Assembly (NCBI GenBank): GCA_937865685.1
Contig: CALMGU010000093.1
Span: forward strand, 1 to 64,000
DNA: 64,000 nucleotides
Reading direction: 5' to 3'
From: an uncultured Alphaproteobacteria bacterium
GTDB taxonomy: Bacteria > Pseudomonadota > Alphaproteobacteria > Micropepsales > Micropepsaceae
Of this stretch, positions 51,529 to 60,638 are shown piece after piece. Position 1 is the first letter of the stretch, and every line of letters begins with the position of its first letter. Position numbers and translations under genes: made by a program. A model generated the notes under the pieces. The model was not told where the DNA came from. It did not search any database and saw only the letters and a list, made by a program, of their open reading frames with translations.

Positions 51529-53360
51529 AAGGCCTGCCCCAATCCGATATAAAGTTCGAACGCATCCCCGCCCGGCACCCGGTTCAGCGGCACCGCGATG
51601 TCGGCGCGCACCGCTCCCAGCGGCGTATAATAACGCGCGCCCAGGCCTGCGCCCACGCGCACCGCGCCGCTGAAAGGGCTGCCCACTTCGCTGGCCTGCC
51701 CCGCATCGACAAAAGCGACCACGCCATAATCCTCCAGGATGCGCTGGCGGAATTCGATGGTGGCGGCATCGACCGACTTGGCGCCCACCGGTTTCTTGTC
51801 GGGAAATTGCGGGCCGATGGATTGATAGGCAAAGCCGCGCACCGTGGCGCTGCCGCCCGCATAGAGCCGCTGGTCCGGCGGCAATTCCATGTTGGAACCG
51901 CCCATGATGCTGCCCGCAAGCGCCCGCAGCGCCAGCACCGAACGCCCGCCTCCGCCGAGATCGAAGTAAGCAGAGCCGGAGGCCTGCAGCACCAGGAAGG
52001 TGAGATTGTTGGCGCCGAAGGATTGAGTGGGGGTCATCGCCATCGAGGCCCGCGCGCCGCTGACCGGATCGCGCAAGGGATCGGTGAGGCCGGTGGAATT
52101 ATACGTCACCGTCATCGGCAAGGCGATCAGCTGGTAGAGCCGGTCGGTCTTTTCCTGCGCCACCTGGTCATAGAGCAAACTCGCGCCTAAGCTGCCGCTC
52201 CACAAAGGCGAGAATTTCCGGCGCAGATACACCGAGGCGCTTTCGGCGGTCTGGTCATAGGCTTCGAGCTGCTGGCGCACGCCCAGAATGTCGAATTCCA
52301 AAGTCTGATCGGGACGCAGGAATTGCGGCTTGATGAATTGCGCCCCCAGATTATAGCCCAGTCCCGACGTGGCCGTGCCCAGCCCTGTTCCCGCCGCGCT
52401 GAGATTCAGCTGCTCGGCATTGCCGAACAGATTGCGGTGCGACCAGGTCGCGCCCAGGCTGACGCCCAGATCGGTCGAATAAGCGCCGGTCAAGGTCACG
52501 GCATGGCGGGGCCGTTCCTGCATGTCGAAAGTGAGCGCGATGCGCCCATCGGCATCCAGCCTGGTGGCGGCATGCACGGTGACGCCGGAAAAGACGCCCA
52601 GCGCCGCCACCTTTTGGCGGGCCTCCTCGATGCGGCTGGGGCGATAGCGGTCGCCCGGCTTTACCGTCAGCACCTTGCGCACGAAATCCTCATGCACGTC
52701 CTTCAACCCCGAAAAGACGATGCGCCCGATATTCACGCGGGGGCCGGTGACCACCCGATAAGTGAGATTGACTTCATGCTTCTCATTGTCGGCGAAGGCG
52801 ATGGGCGCTTCCACCGTGGCCAGCGCGTAACCGTCCTCCTGCAAGGCGGCGAGCAATTGCGCCTGCGCGTCCAGCACGGCATTGGCGATGGCAGGATCGC
52901 CGCTTTTGATTCTGACCGCGTTCCGGCCGGCGGCGGGCACGGTACCGTCGAAAGCGATGGTGCCGAGATGAAAGAGCGGCCCCTTGTCGAGCGCAACATC
53001 CACCGTCACCGGAGGATTGGCGGGCGCGTCGTCCAGAAATCCGGGCAATTCCGGATCGGAAAGCGGATGGCCCGCGATCTTGATGGTCACGCCATTGAGG
53101 TAATAGCCGAAACTGTCCAGCGCGGTCTGGAAGCGGGCGATGTCGGCTTGCGCCCGTTGCACCAGAGCAAAAGGCGGCACCGGCACCTTGTCCTGCAGGC
53201 TGGCGAGTTGGGAGCTGGAGCGCAGCACTGCGTCCATCTCGCCCGAACCGGTACCCTGGATATTGACTTTATAGGGCTGCGGATCGGCGGCACGCGCCAT
53301 GCCCGCGCCGAACGCAAGCAAGGCAAACATTGCGCTGTTGAACAGAACCAAAAACCGCAA
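51525..53360 (-). CDS. tamA: Translocation and assembly module protein TamA (Omp85 family)
   Basis: 611 residues. A signal peptide (FLVLFNSAMFALLAFGAGMA) is followed by POTRA-like domains (VTIKIAGHPL, FHLGTIAFDG, VNIGRIVFSGLKDVHEDFVR, GDRYRPSRIEEARQKVAALG) and a 16-strand Omp85 barrel with the lid-lock motif VRGF in GGSATVRGFAYQSIG and the end LYIGLGQAF. It is the outer-membrane partner of TamB. I start it at TTG 53360 because that gives a full signal peptide; the ATG ten codons later would leave it too short. It is the first gene of the tamA-tamB-phosphoesterase operon. Confidence 0.93.
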   Translation of the reverse strand: MRFLVLFNSAMFALLAFGAGMARAADPQPYKVNIQGTGSGEMDAVLRSSSQLASLQDKVPVPPFALVQRAQADIARFQTALDSFGYYLNGVTIKIAGHPLSDPELPGFLDDAPANPPVTVDVALDKGPLFHLGTIAFDGTVPAAGRNAVRIKSGDPAIANAVLDAQAQLLAALQEDGYALATVEAPIAFADNEKHEVNLTYRVVTGPRVNIGRIVFSGLKDVHEDFVRKVLTVKPGDRYRPSRIEEARQKVAALGVFSGVTVHAATRLDADGRIALTFDMQERPRHAVTLTGAYSTDLGVSLGATWSHRNLFGNAEQLNLSAAGTGLGTATSGLGYNLGAQFIKPQFLRPDQTLEFDILGVRQQLEAYDQTAESASVYLRRKFSPLWSGSLGASLLYDQVAQEKTDRLYQLIALPMTVTYNSTGLTDPLRDPVSGARASMAMTPTQSFGANNLTFLVLQASGSAYFDLGGGGRSVLALRALAGSIMGGSNMELPPDQRLYAGGSATVRGFAYQSIGPQFPDKKPVGAKSVDAATIEFRQRILEDYGVVAFVDAGQASEVGSPFSGAVRVGAGLGARYYTPLGAVRADIAVPLNRVPGGDAFELYIGLGQAF

Positions 53361-53523
53361 GATGCAAAACCGTCTGAAAGCCTTCGGACCACTCGCTCAG
53401 ACCGGTCGCTTAGGCGGTGTCTGTGAATTGGCGGCAGGCCCGATTGTATGGAGGGGCCCCAAGGAAATACAGGCACAATTGGCCGCGCGTTTCGCCGAAA
53501 AGCCCGGAAATGCGGCCGCGCGA

Positions 53524-54648
53524 TCAGGAAGATTGCGCGGCGCCGCCGGCGGGCGCATCGCGCCCAGGGAACACGATCGGTTCCTGGCGTGTCCGGGGCA
53601 AGGAGGCGGCATGGCGGTCGCGCACGAACGCGATGAGACGCTCGCGCAAGAGCGCTCCCAGGTCGGATGAAACCCCGGCATTGGGGGCACTGACCAGGAC
53701 GCGCACTTTCATGCTGGTTTCGGTGGTGTCGACCACCTGGACCTTCAACACCTGACCGTCCCACAGACCGGATTCCTTGACCACCCGTTCCGCTTCGGCG
53801 CGGAGCACATCGATGTCCATTGTGTAATCGAAGAAGAACATCACCGAACCCACGATGGAGGCGGAAGAACGCGTCCAGTTCACGAAGGGATTGGTGAAAA
53901 GATAGGACAAAGGCACGATCTGCCGGCGCAGATCCCACAGCCGGATCACGACATAGACGCTGCCGATCTCTTCCACCGTGCCGAATTCATTGTTGATCAC
54001 CACCGCATCGCCCAACCGCAGCGGCTGGGTGAAAGCCAGTTGGAGTCCCGCGATCAGATTCTCGAACAAGGGACGCGCCGCCAGGCCCGCCACGATGCCC
54101 GCCAGTCCCGCCGACGCGAACAGCGAGATGCCGAACTGGCGCACCGAATCGAAACTCATCAGGGCGAAGCCCACCGTGAGCGTGCCGATCAGCACGTTCA
54201 GGGCCTGGCGCAGGATGCGCATCTGGGTCGCCGCCCGGCGGGCATGAAGATTGTCGGCGGCGTCGATCTTGAGGCCGAAAGTGTAATGGTCCATCGCCAG
54301 ATTGGCGATCACTCCGACGATCCAGCCCAGCTGGATCACCGCCAGGGCCAGGAAAATGCAGCGGATATCGTCGCGCAGATCGTGCGGCGGATGCAGCAGC
54401 GGCAGGATCACCGACAGGGCGAACAGGACCAGCATGAAGCGCACCAGACGTCTCGTGCGCCTCCAGGCATGCCTCAGAAAGGGCCGCCAGTCGGCGGGAC
54501 GCCGCTTGATGACCTGGTTGATCAGGCTTTGCAGCGCCAGCCCCGCGGCGACGATGCCGATAAAGGCCGCGATGGCGAAAACCCAGTCCGGAATCCAGGG
54601 CACGAAGGCGGCGATCTGTTCGATCAGGGAGCGAAGCGTGGATTTCAT
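53524..54648 (-). CDS. MscS-family mechanosensitive ion channel
   Basis: 374 residues. Several N-terminal membrane helices (VFAIAAFIGIVAAGLALQSL, FMLVLFALSVILPLL, IFLALAVIQLGWIVGVIANL), the pore helix ISLFASAGLAGIVAGLAARP, and the MscS beta domain (LRLGDAVVINNEFGTVEEIG, IVPLSYLFTNPFVNWTR), then a cytoplasmic alpha/beta domain (DIDVLRAEAERVVKE). It opens under membrane tension to release solutes. It lies upstream of tamA on the same strand, about 160 bases away, so tamA may have its own promoter. The start is ATG 54648; a TTG just before it is less likely. Confidence 0.92.
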   Translation of the reverse strand: MKSTLRSLIEQIAAFVPWIPDWVFAIAAFIGIVAAGLALQSLINQVIKRRPADWRPFLRHAWRRTRRLVRFMLVLFALSVILPLLHPPHDLRDDIRCIFLALAVIQLGWIVGVIANLAMDHYTFGLKIDAADNLHARRAATQMRILRQALNVLIGTLTVGFALMSFDSVRQFGISLFASAGLAGIVAGLAARPLFENLIAGLQLAFTQPLRLGDAVVINNEFGTVEEIGSVYVVIRLWDLRRQIVPLSYLFTNPFVNWTRSSASIVGSVMFFFDYTMDIDVLRAEAERVVKESGLWDGQVLKVQVVDTTETSMKVRVLVSAPNAGVSSDLGALLRERLIAFVRDRHAASLPRTRQEPIVFPGRDAPAGGAAQSS

Positions 54649-54809
54649 CAAGGCGTAAAGTCCTGCAATATCGTCTGACGTTTCAATCGGGAAAGCGTTC
54701 CGCCCGGTTCATGATTCCGGTCGATCCTGGCTGCCGGAATTGAGCAACAGGATGATGACCGGAACAAGGCATCGCGGGCTATGGCAACGCCGGACAAGGA
54801 GATCAATGG

Positions 54810-55145
54810 ATGGCACGGATCAACTTCATCGAACTGCCCGCCGCCGATATCGGGGCGGCGAAATCCTTTTATGCGAAGGCCTTTGATTGGGCACTGACGG
54901 ATTACGGCCCCACTTATTCCTGCACCATGACCGGCGACATCGATATCGGATTGCAGGGCGATGCCGCCGACGCGCCCCGCGCGCCCTTGGCCGTGATCAT
55001 GGTGGACGATCTGGAAGCGGCCCTGGCGGCGGTCGAGAAGGCGGGCGGCACCATCACCCGGCCGATCTTCGGATTTCCAGGAGGCCGCCGTTTCCAGTTC
55101 CGCGATCCGAACGGAAACGAACTGGCCGCCTGGAAAAGCGAATAG
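54810..55145 (+). CDS. VOC (glyoxalase/bleomycin resistance-like) family protein
   Basis: 111 residues, one VOC module: FIELPAADIGAAKSFYAKAF, a central TMTGDIDIGLQG strand, VIMVDDLEAALAAVEKAGGT and the closing FQFRDPNGNELAAW with the metal-ligand Glu. Single modules dimerise to form a metal-bound active site. GGAG lies 8 bases before the ATG. It is convergent with the small Tyr/Ser-rich secreted protein gene. Substrate unknown. Confidence 0.88.
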   Translation: MARINFIELPAADIGAAKSFYAKAFDWALTDYGPTYSCTMTGDIDIGLQGDAADAPRAPLAVIMVDDLEAALAAVEKAGGTITRPIFGFPGGRRFQFRDPNGNELAAWKSE

Positions 55146-55148
55146 GAC

Positions 55149-55508
55149 TCAGCGGTCGGCTTCGGCGTCCTCGGCCGCGTCGCGGTCGGCGGCGGCCCGG
55201 TCCTGGGCGGCTTCGCGATCGGCCACGGCCGCGTCGCGATTGGCGATGGCGCTGTCCACCCGGGCTTGGGCCTCGGCGGCTTCCAGCTTGTTGCGATAAT
55301 AGCTTTCGCGCGCCGCATTGGCGGCGGCGATCCGCGTATCCTCGACGGATGCGCGCGGGGCCACGATGGTGGTGGTGGAATCCACGCGCGGCGTGACCAC
55401 GACTGTGGATTCAGTGGAAGTCGAATCCGAATAATCGGAATAATCCGGCGCCGCCAAGGCCGGCGTGGCGGCGAGAAGCGGAACAGCCGCAAGCATTGCA
55501 AGACGCAT
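55149..55508 (-). CDS. Small secreted acidic helical protein, hypothetical
   Basis: 119 residues. The signal peptide (MRLAMLAAVPLLAATPALA) is followed by PDYSDYSDSTSTESTVVVTP, then a charged helix of repeating Ala/Asp/Arg (VDSAIANRDAAVADREAAQD, RAAADRDAAEDAEADR). A strong AGGAGT ribosome site lies 8 bases before the ATG. The helix has near-heptad spacing and could be a short periplasmic coiled coil. No family recognised. Confidence 0.72.
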   Translation of the reverse strand: MRLAMLAAVPLLAATPALAAPDYSDYSDSTSTESTVVVTPRVDSTTTIVAPRASVEDTRIAAANAARESYYRNKLEAAEAQARVDSAIANRDAAVADREAAQDRAAADRDAAEDAEADR

Positions 55509-55596
55509 TGTTGGACTCCTTTGGCTAAAGCTGCTGAGGAGTAACCAGCAGGCGCGGGTCAAGGTTGCGATTGTTCCTCGCGGAACCGCCTCGGGC

Positions 55597-56976
55597 CTAT
55601 TTCGGTGCGGGCCGGGCGGAAAGATTGGCGCCCACCGCGCCGGAGGTTCCGGGGAATGAAACCGGGCTCTCATAGCCGTCGGCCGACAGCGATGAAACTC
55701 CGAACAGCCAATCGTCGATATTCACGTGTTCCAGCTTGATCGAGGTGGCATCGCCCGCCATGCGGCCATGGGTCCAGTTGGGATCCAGGCTGTCGCGCCA
55801 CCAGGCGCGATAGGACGCAGCCCCCGGGACCGGCAGCCAATTGAGCGTGGTGTCATATGTGACCGCGCCGGAAATGCCGACTTGCGGCGGCGCGGGCGCC
55901 ATCGCCAGGGCCGCCATGGTGACGATGTTCAAGCGCGCCACCTGCGCCAGATAGAAGAAATCCACCCCGTCCAGCACATCGCCATAATCGATGCCGTTCT
56001 CGCGGCGCACATTCTGATGCTCGCGGGTGTAATTCTCCGCGCCTTCGGTGACGCGCACGGCGGGAAAGCCCGCCGCCAGCAGGGGCACTTGATCGCCGCC
56101 GCGGCCATAGCGGTCGGTGCGGTAGATCAGGCGGACATCGAAATTGCTGAGATAATTCTCGCCCAGGACGGCCATGAAACGGGCGATGTTGCGCGAAGGG
56201 CTGTCGATCTCCCCGCCATTGTAGCGGATGCCCCGCGCTTCGGCCTCGGTTTCGAGGTCGCGCGTGCCTTCGGAAAAGACCCGCACCCGGTCGGCCGCCA
56301 CGGTGCCGTCGCCGCCCCGGCTGTTGCCGATAATGTCGTTGTTGAGATCGGCTTCCACATTCCAGTGATGATCGCGGGCGTAATGCGCCAGGACGGTGCC
56401 ACCATAAAGCCCCTGCTCTTCGCCCGTCAGCACCGCATAGACCAGGGTGGCGGGAAATTTGCGCTTGGAGAGAATGCGGGCCGCTTCCATCACCGCCGCC
56501 ACGCCAGATCCGTCATCGTCGGCGCCGGGCGCGTCATTGACCGCGTCCATCGCATCGCTGTTGCGGCTGTCCAGATGGGCGGCGATGATGATGACGCGGT
56601 TGGGATCGGTGGTGCCGCGCTGGATCGCCAGCACGTCCATGAAGGCGGTGGGGACCGGCACGCGGCTGCCGGTGAAATTCTCCGACGGGGTGTCGATCTG
56701 AAGGCAGCCGCCGCAGCCCTGCGCGATCTGGGCGAAACTGTCCTTGATCCAGGCCTGTGCCGCGCCGATGCCGCGCGTCTTGGAGCTGTTGCCCGAAAGG
56801 CTGTGGCGCGTGCCGAAGCCGACCAGCTTGCCGATGGTGGCGTGCAGAGCGTCCGGATTCACCTCCGCGGCGACCTGATGCAGCAAGGGATGGTCATTGT
56901 CCTGCGCGCCGGCCTTTGCCAGCGGCCACGCCATCAGCGCCATCCCCAGCGCGCATGCAACCCAACGTCCGATCAT
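55597..56976 (-). CDS. Secreted M28-family zinc aminopeptidase
   Basis: 459 residues. A signal peptide (MIGRWVACALGMALMAWPLA) is followed by the M28 zinc site: IIIAAHLDSRNSD, PGADDDGSGVAAVMEAARIL, VLTGEEQGLYGGTVL, a later Asp in EADLNNDIIGNS and a His in YTREHQNVRR. C-terminally a short fibronectin-like segment (TLNWLPVPGAASYRAWWRD) forms a beta extension. M28 enzymes remove N-terminal amino acids or dipeptides in the periplasm or medium, fitting the peptide-use theme of the window. The start at ATG 56976 follows AGGGGG by 8 bases. It is divergent from the epoxide hydrolase-like gene. Confidence 0.9.
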   Translation of the reverse strand: MIGRWVACALGMALMAWPLAKAGAQDNDHPLLHQVAAEVNPDALHATIGKLVGFGTRHSLSGNSSKTRGIGAAQAWIKDSFAQIAQGCGGCLQIDTPSENFTGSRVPVPTAFMDVLAIQRGTTDPNRVIIIAAHLDSRNSDAMDAVNDAPGADDDGSGVAAVMEAARILSKRKFPATLVYAVLTGEEQGLYGGTVLAHYARDHHWNVEADLNNDIIGNSRGGDGTVAADRVRVFSEGTRDLETEAEARGIRYNGGEIDSPSRNIARFMAVLGENYLSNFDVRLIYRTDRYGRGGDQVPLLAAGFPAVRVTEGAENYTREHQNVRRENGIDYGDVLDGVDFFYLAQVARLNIVTMAALAMAPAPPQVGISGAVTYDTTLNWLPVPGAASYRAWWRDSLDPNWTHGRMAGDATSIKLEHVNIDDWLFGVSSLSADGYESPVSFPGTSGAVGANLSARPAPK

Positions 56977-57142
56977 GGTGAATACCCCCTCGCCGCAAGA
57001 TAGGCGCATTGGCTGGATGGGTACAGGCCTGGAGCGGGAGGGTGGTGCGCTGCGGCATGGTTTTCCGCGATTAAGCACAGAATGTTTGAACCGGAACCGC
57101 GATCATGCGTTTCACGTTTTGGGGGATCGAGGACGGGCCCCT

Positions 57143-58093
57143 GTGCCGGACATTCAGACCGAAAGACTCTCCATATCCTTCCGCGACACCGGGCCAAGGC
57201 ACAGTAAGGCCGCCCTGCTGCTGCATGGCTGGCCGGACGATTGCTCGACCTGGGACGGGGTGGCGGAAAAACTCAACTGGAGCGGCATCCGCACCATCAT
57301 GCCCAATCTGCGGGGCTTTGGCGGCACGCGGTTCCTGTCCGACGATCTGGAGCGCACCGGCAATAGCGGCGTCCTGGCGATGGATGCGATCGCGCTGATG
57401 GACGGGCTGGGGATCGAGGATTTTTCCGTGGCGGGACATGATTGGGGCGCCAATATCGCCGAGGCGCTGGCGGTGGGCTGGCCGGACCGGATCGAAGCCA
57501 TCGCCATGCTGTCGACATCGCCGCAGTTGGACGAAGTGCCGATCCATGCGGAGAACTCCGCCATACCCCCGGCGCGTCCGGAATGGTGGTCGCGCTGGTT
57601 TCATCCCAGGAAGCACAGCGCGGAACAGGCGCGCAATGTGCGCAAGGATAATGCGCGCAAGGACAGCAAGAGTTTCGCACAGGCCATGGGCAAGGACCGC
57701 AAGGGCTTCGCGCTCGCCATGTGGCAAAGCTGGTCGCCGCCCGGCTGGTTCGACGAAGAGACCTTCGAGCAAGTGGCGCGCTCTTTCGAGAATCCCGATT
57801 GGGTGGATGTCACCTTGCATGCCTATCGCGCCCGCTGGGGCGAAGCGCCGCCGGACGCGCATAGCCTCTGGCTGGAAGAGCGGGTGAAGGAAACGCGGAG
57901 CCTGTCGCTTCCCGCGCTGATCTTTCAAGGCGCCAAGGACGGCGTCGTCCGGCCGGACGGCGCGCGGATGATCGCGGAAAAATTCGACGGGCCGTTCGAA
58001 TATGTCGTGCTGCCCGAGGTGGGGCATTTCCCCACCCGCGAAGCGCCCGACATGGTGGGCGAACTCCTTATCGAACATTTCGGCGGTTGCTGA
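57143..58093 (+). CDS. Alpha/beta hydrolase, epoxide hydrolase-like
   Basis: 316 residues from a GTG start that follows GAGGA by 9 bases. The oxyanion motif is HGWP (28-31). The nucleophile is Asp100 in AGHDWGAN, as in epoxide hydrolases and haloalkane dehalogenases. The acid is in FQGAKDGVVRPD and the His in PEVGHFPTREAPD. The cap domain between them is basic (RKHSAEQARNVRKDNARKDS), which is unusual. Asp nucleophiles open epoxides or remove halogens through an ester intermediate; the substrate is unknown. No signal peptide. Its stop is 4 bases from the stop of the convergent VOC gene. Confidence 0.86.
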   Translation: MPDIQTERLSISFRDTGPRHSKAALLLHGWPDDCSTWDGVAEKLNWSGIRTIMPNLRGFGGTRFLSDDLERTGNSGVLAMDAIALMDGLGIEDFSVAGHDWGANIAEALAVGWPDRIEAIAMLSTSPQLDEVPIHAENSAIPPARPEWWSRWFHPRKHSAEQARNVRKDNARKDSKSFAQAMGKDRKGFALAMWQSWSPPGWFDEETFEQVARSFENPDWVDVTLHAYRARWGEAPPDAHSLWLEERVKETRSLSLPALIFQGAKDGVVRPDGARMIAEKFDGPFEYVVLPEVGHFPTREAPDMVGELLIEHFGGC

Positions 58094-58097
58094 ACGC

Positions 58098-58472
58098 TCA
58101 TGCCGAAGACCTGACCTGCGCCATGATCGCCAGGGGGCGGCCCTCATTGTCTTGAAAGAAGCACATCCATTCTTCCATCCCGTCAGCGTGACGATGGATC
58201 ATGTGCGGCGCATCGGTGAAAGCCACGCCCCTTGCCGCCAGCGTGTCTCGGGCGGCATGAATATCCGGCACCCGGAAATAGAGGATCGATGCGCCCTCGC
58301 CCCCGTCCTGGGACAGGAACAGCCGCACCTCGCCGCATTGATGGAAAGCCAGCGTGCCGAAGGAATAAAGATGGGGAAGACTCAGAACATCGCCATACCA
58401 GCAGCGCGCCGCTTCGATATCCTTCACCGGGCGCGCGATCTGGCCGATGGCGCCGAACGCGATTGCCGTCAA
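58098..58472 (-). CDS. VOC family protein, TTG start coupled to DinB gene
   Basis: About 124 residues with the VOC fold: IGQIARPVKDIEAARCWYGD, LAFHQCGEVRLFLSQ, ASILYFRVPDIHAARDTLAA and MCFFQDNEGRPLAIMAQV. The only start that preserves the first strand is a TTG sitting in the stop codon of the upstream DinB gene (TTGA), giving tight coupling. It probably works with the DinB-like protein; both families include thiol or metal-dependent modifying enzymes. Substrate unknown. Confidence 0.8.
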   Translation of the reverse strand: MTAIAFGAIGQIARPVKDIEAARCWYGDVLSLPHLYSFGTLAFHQCGEVRLFLSQDGGEGASILYFRVPDIHAARDTLAARGVAFTDAPHMIHRHADGMEEWMCFFQDNEGRPLAIMAQVRSSA

Positions 58473-58996
58473 GCCATCACCGCCGGGTTGAACTCGAAGA
58501 ATTCCGGCGCCACCACATCGGCCTGGCGCAGATAGATATCGATATTGCCGATATGGAAGGCACGGTGCGCATAGGCGCCCCACAGAAATCCCATCACCGT
58601 CCAGGTGCGGCCCACCCAGACCACATGCCTGTCGAGCTGCTGCTGCGACAGGCCGGCGAAAGCCGCGACGATCTTTTTCTGGCTGCGATGGGCGATGGCC
58701 CGAAAATCGCCCGCCGCGAATTCTTCCTGCAAGGCGGAATAGTGCGGGATCGGCATCACCGCGCCATCGGCGATGTCCGGCAGCGAATGGGCCCAATGAT
58801 CCTCGCCCACCACGATATGGGCGATCAGGCCCTTGATGGTGACTTTGGAGACCCGGTCGCCGAAGCGCATGGCGCTGGTCTGGATCGGCACCCAGTCCAG
58901 CTTGTCCGGCGGCGTTTTCTCGATCCAGGCGTCGGTGTGATCCACCATCCGCTGGAACAGGGTGAGAAACCGCGCATGTTCCGCATTGGCCGCCAT
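58469..58996 (-). CDS. DinB-family four-helix protein
   Basis: 175 residues. ARFLTLFQRMVDHTDAWIE, IKGLIAHIVVGEDHWAHSLP, FAGLSQQQLDRHVVWVG and WGAYAHRAFHIGNIDIYLR place His residues as in the DinB/YfiT metal site (one His per helix). Such proteins include thiol S-transferases using bacillithiol or mycothiol, and uncharacterised enzymes. A GGGAGG site 6 bases before the ATG at 58996 supports this start. It overlaps the VOC gene downstream and is divergent from the Rieske-FAD reductase. Confidence 0.83.
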   Translation of the reverse strand: MAANAEHARFLTLFQRMVDHTDAWIEKTPPDKLDWVPIQTSAMRFGDRVSKVTIKGLIAHIVVGEDHWAHSLPDIADGAVMPIPHYSALQEEFAAGDFRAIAHRSQKKIVAAFAGLSQQQLDRHVVWVGRTWTVMGFLWGAYAHRAFHIGNIDIYLRQADVVAPEFFEFNPAVMA

Positions 58997-59107
58997 CGTC
59001 CGCCTCCCGGTATTTTGCGGCATCATCGCCAGCGTCCCCTGCCGCGGCAATGGGAATCTGCGCGACGGAGGGCTAGGCTTGGACGCCCCGCATGGGAGGA
59101 TGCCCGC

Positions 59108-60631
59108 ATGACCGACGACGCGAACCAATTGAAGGGGCCCGACCTGGCGCGCGGCATCGCGCTGTCGGACTTGAGCGAGAACACACCGTTCCTGGGTCAC
59201 GCCGGCGGCGAGCAGATGATCCTGGTGCGCCAGGGCGCGGAGGTCTTCGCCCTCGCTCATCAATGCACCCATTATCACGGGCCATTGGCCGAGGGGCTGG
59301 TTGCCGAAGGCGGCCTGCGCTGTCCCTGGCATCATGCCTGTTTCGATCTTCGCACGGGAGAAGCCTTGCGCGCGCCCGCGATCGATCCGTTGGACATTTG
59401 GGAGGTGACGACGCGCGACGGCAAGGCGTTTGTGGGCGCCAAGCGCGCATCCCGCCCGGCGAAAGCGCCGCGCAAAGCCTTGCCGGACCGGATCGTGATC
59501 CTGGGCGGCGGTGCCGCCGGTTTCGCGGCGGCCGAGCAGCTCAGGCGCGACGGCTATCAGGGCGAATTGACCATGCTGAGCGGCGAAACGGCACCGCCCA
59601 TCGACAGGCCCAATTTGTCCAAGGATTATCTGGCGGGCACGGCGCCGGAAGAATGGATGCCGCTCAGGCCCGATAATTTCTATGCCGACAAAGGCATCGA
59701 TCTGCGGCTGGGTGCCTCCGTCGCCGCCATCGACCGCGGCGCACGCCAGCTTCAATTGGCCGATGGCGGCACGGTGCCATATGACCGGCTGCTGCTGGCG
59801 ACGGGGGCGGAACCGGTGCGCCTTTCCGTGCCGGGGGCGGACCAGCCGCACATCCATACGCTGCGCACCCTGGCCGATTGCCGCGACATCATCGCAAGCG
59901 CCAAGGAGGCAAAACGCGTCGCGGTGATCGGCGCCAGCTTCATCGGCCTGGAAGTGGCGGCGTCGCTCAGGACGCGGGGGATCGAAACCCATGTGATCGC
60001 GCCTGAAACCGTACCGATGGAGAAAATACTGGGCGCGGAGATGGGGCGTTTCGTGCGCGCCCTGCATGAAGAACGCGGCGTGGTCTTCCATCTCGGCGAA
60101 GGCGTGACCGGCTTTGAAGGAAAAGACGTGAAGCTCAAAAGCGGCGCCAGCCTCAAGGCCGATCTGGTCGTCACCGGCGTGGGCGTCAGGCCCCGCATCG
60201 CTTTGGCCGAGAAAGCAGGCCTTACCATCGACCGCGGCGTGGCGGTGAATGCCTGGCTGGAGACCAGCGATTCCACGATCCTGGCGGCGGGCGACATCGC
60301 GCGCTGGCCCGACCCGCATACCGGCCAGAACATCCGGGTCGAGCATTGGGTGCTTGCCGAACGCCATGGCCAGGCGGCGGCGCGCATTCTGATGGGCGAG
60401 CGCGAGAAATTCGAAGGCGTGCCCTTCTTCTGGAGCCAGCATTACGACGTGCCGGTCAATTATGTCGGTCACGCCGAAAGCTGGGATGCCATCGACATCG
60501 AAGGCGACATCGCCGCTCGCGATTGCATCCTGCGCTATCGCAAAAACGGCCGCGTGCTGGCGGCGGCTTCGATCTATCGCGACATCGCCAGCCTCCAGGC
60601 GGAACTGGCGATGGAAAAGAGCTACGCCTGA
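59108..60631 (+). CDS. Rieske-FAD pyridine nucleotide-disulfide oxidoreductase (AIFM3-like)
   Basis: 507 residues. The N-terminal Rieske domain has CTH (Cys53, His55) and CPWHH (Cys72, His75). From about residue 125 there is a two-dinucleotide reductase: IVILGGGAAGFAAAEQLRRD for FAD, VAVIGASFIGLEVAASLRTR for NAD(P)H, and AAGDIARWPDPHTGQ for the FAD end, then a reductase C-terminal domain (WSQHYDVPVNYVGHA). Fused Rieske/ferredoxin reductases of this type feed electrons to oxygenases or detoxify; the partner is unknown. GGGAGGA lies 8 bases before the ATG. It is convergent with the DUF748 gene 7 bases away. Confidence 0.92.
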   Translation: MTDDANQLKGPDLARGIALSDLSENTPFLGHAGGEQMILVRQGAEVFALAHQCTHYHGPLAEGLVAEGGLRCPWHHACFDLRTGEALRAPAIDPLDIWEVTTRDGKAFVGAKRASRPAKAPRKALPDRIVILGGGAAGFAAAEQLRRDGYQGELTMLSGETAPPIDRPNLSKDYLAGTAPEEWMPLRPDNFYADKGIDLRLGASVAAIDRGARQLQLADGGTVPYDRLLLATGAEPVRLSVPGADQPHIHTLRTLADCRDIIASAKEAKRVAVIGASFIGLEVAASLRTRGIETHVIAPETVPMEKILGAEMGRFVRALHEERGVVFHLGEGVTGFEGKDVKLKSGASLKADLVVTGVGVRPRIALAEKAGLTIDRGVAVNAWLETSDSTILAAGDIARWPDPHTGQNIRVEHWVLAERHGQAAARILMGEREKFEGVPFFWSQHYDVPVNYVGHAESWDAIDIEGDIAARDCILRYRKNGRVLAAASIYRDIASLQAELAMEKSYA

Positions 60632-60638
60632 CAGGCTC

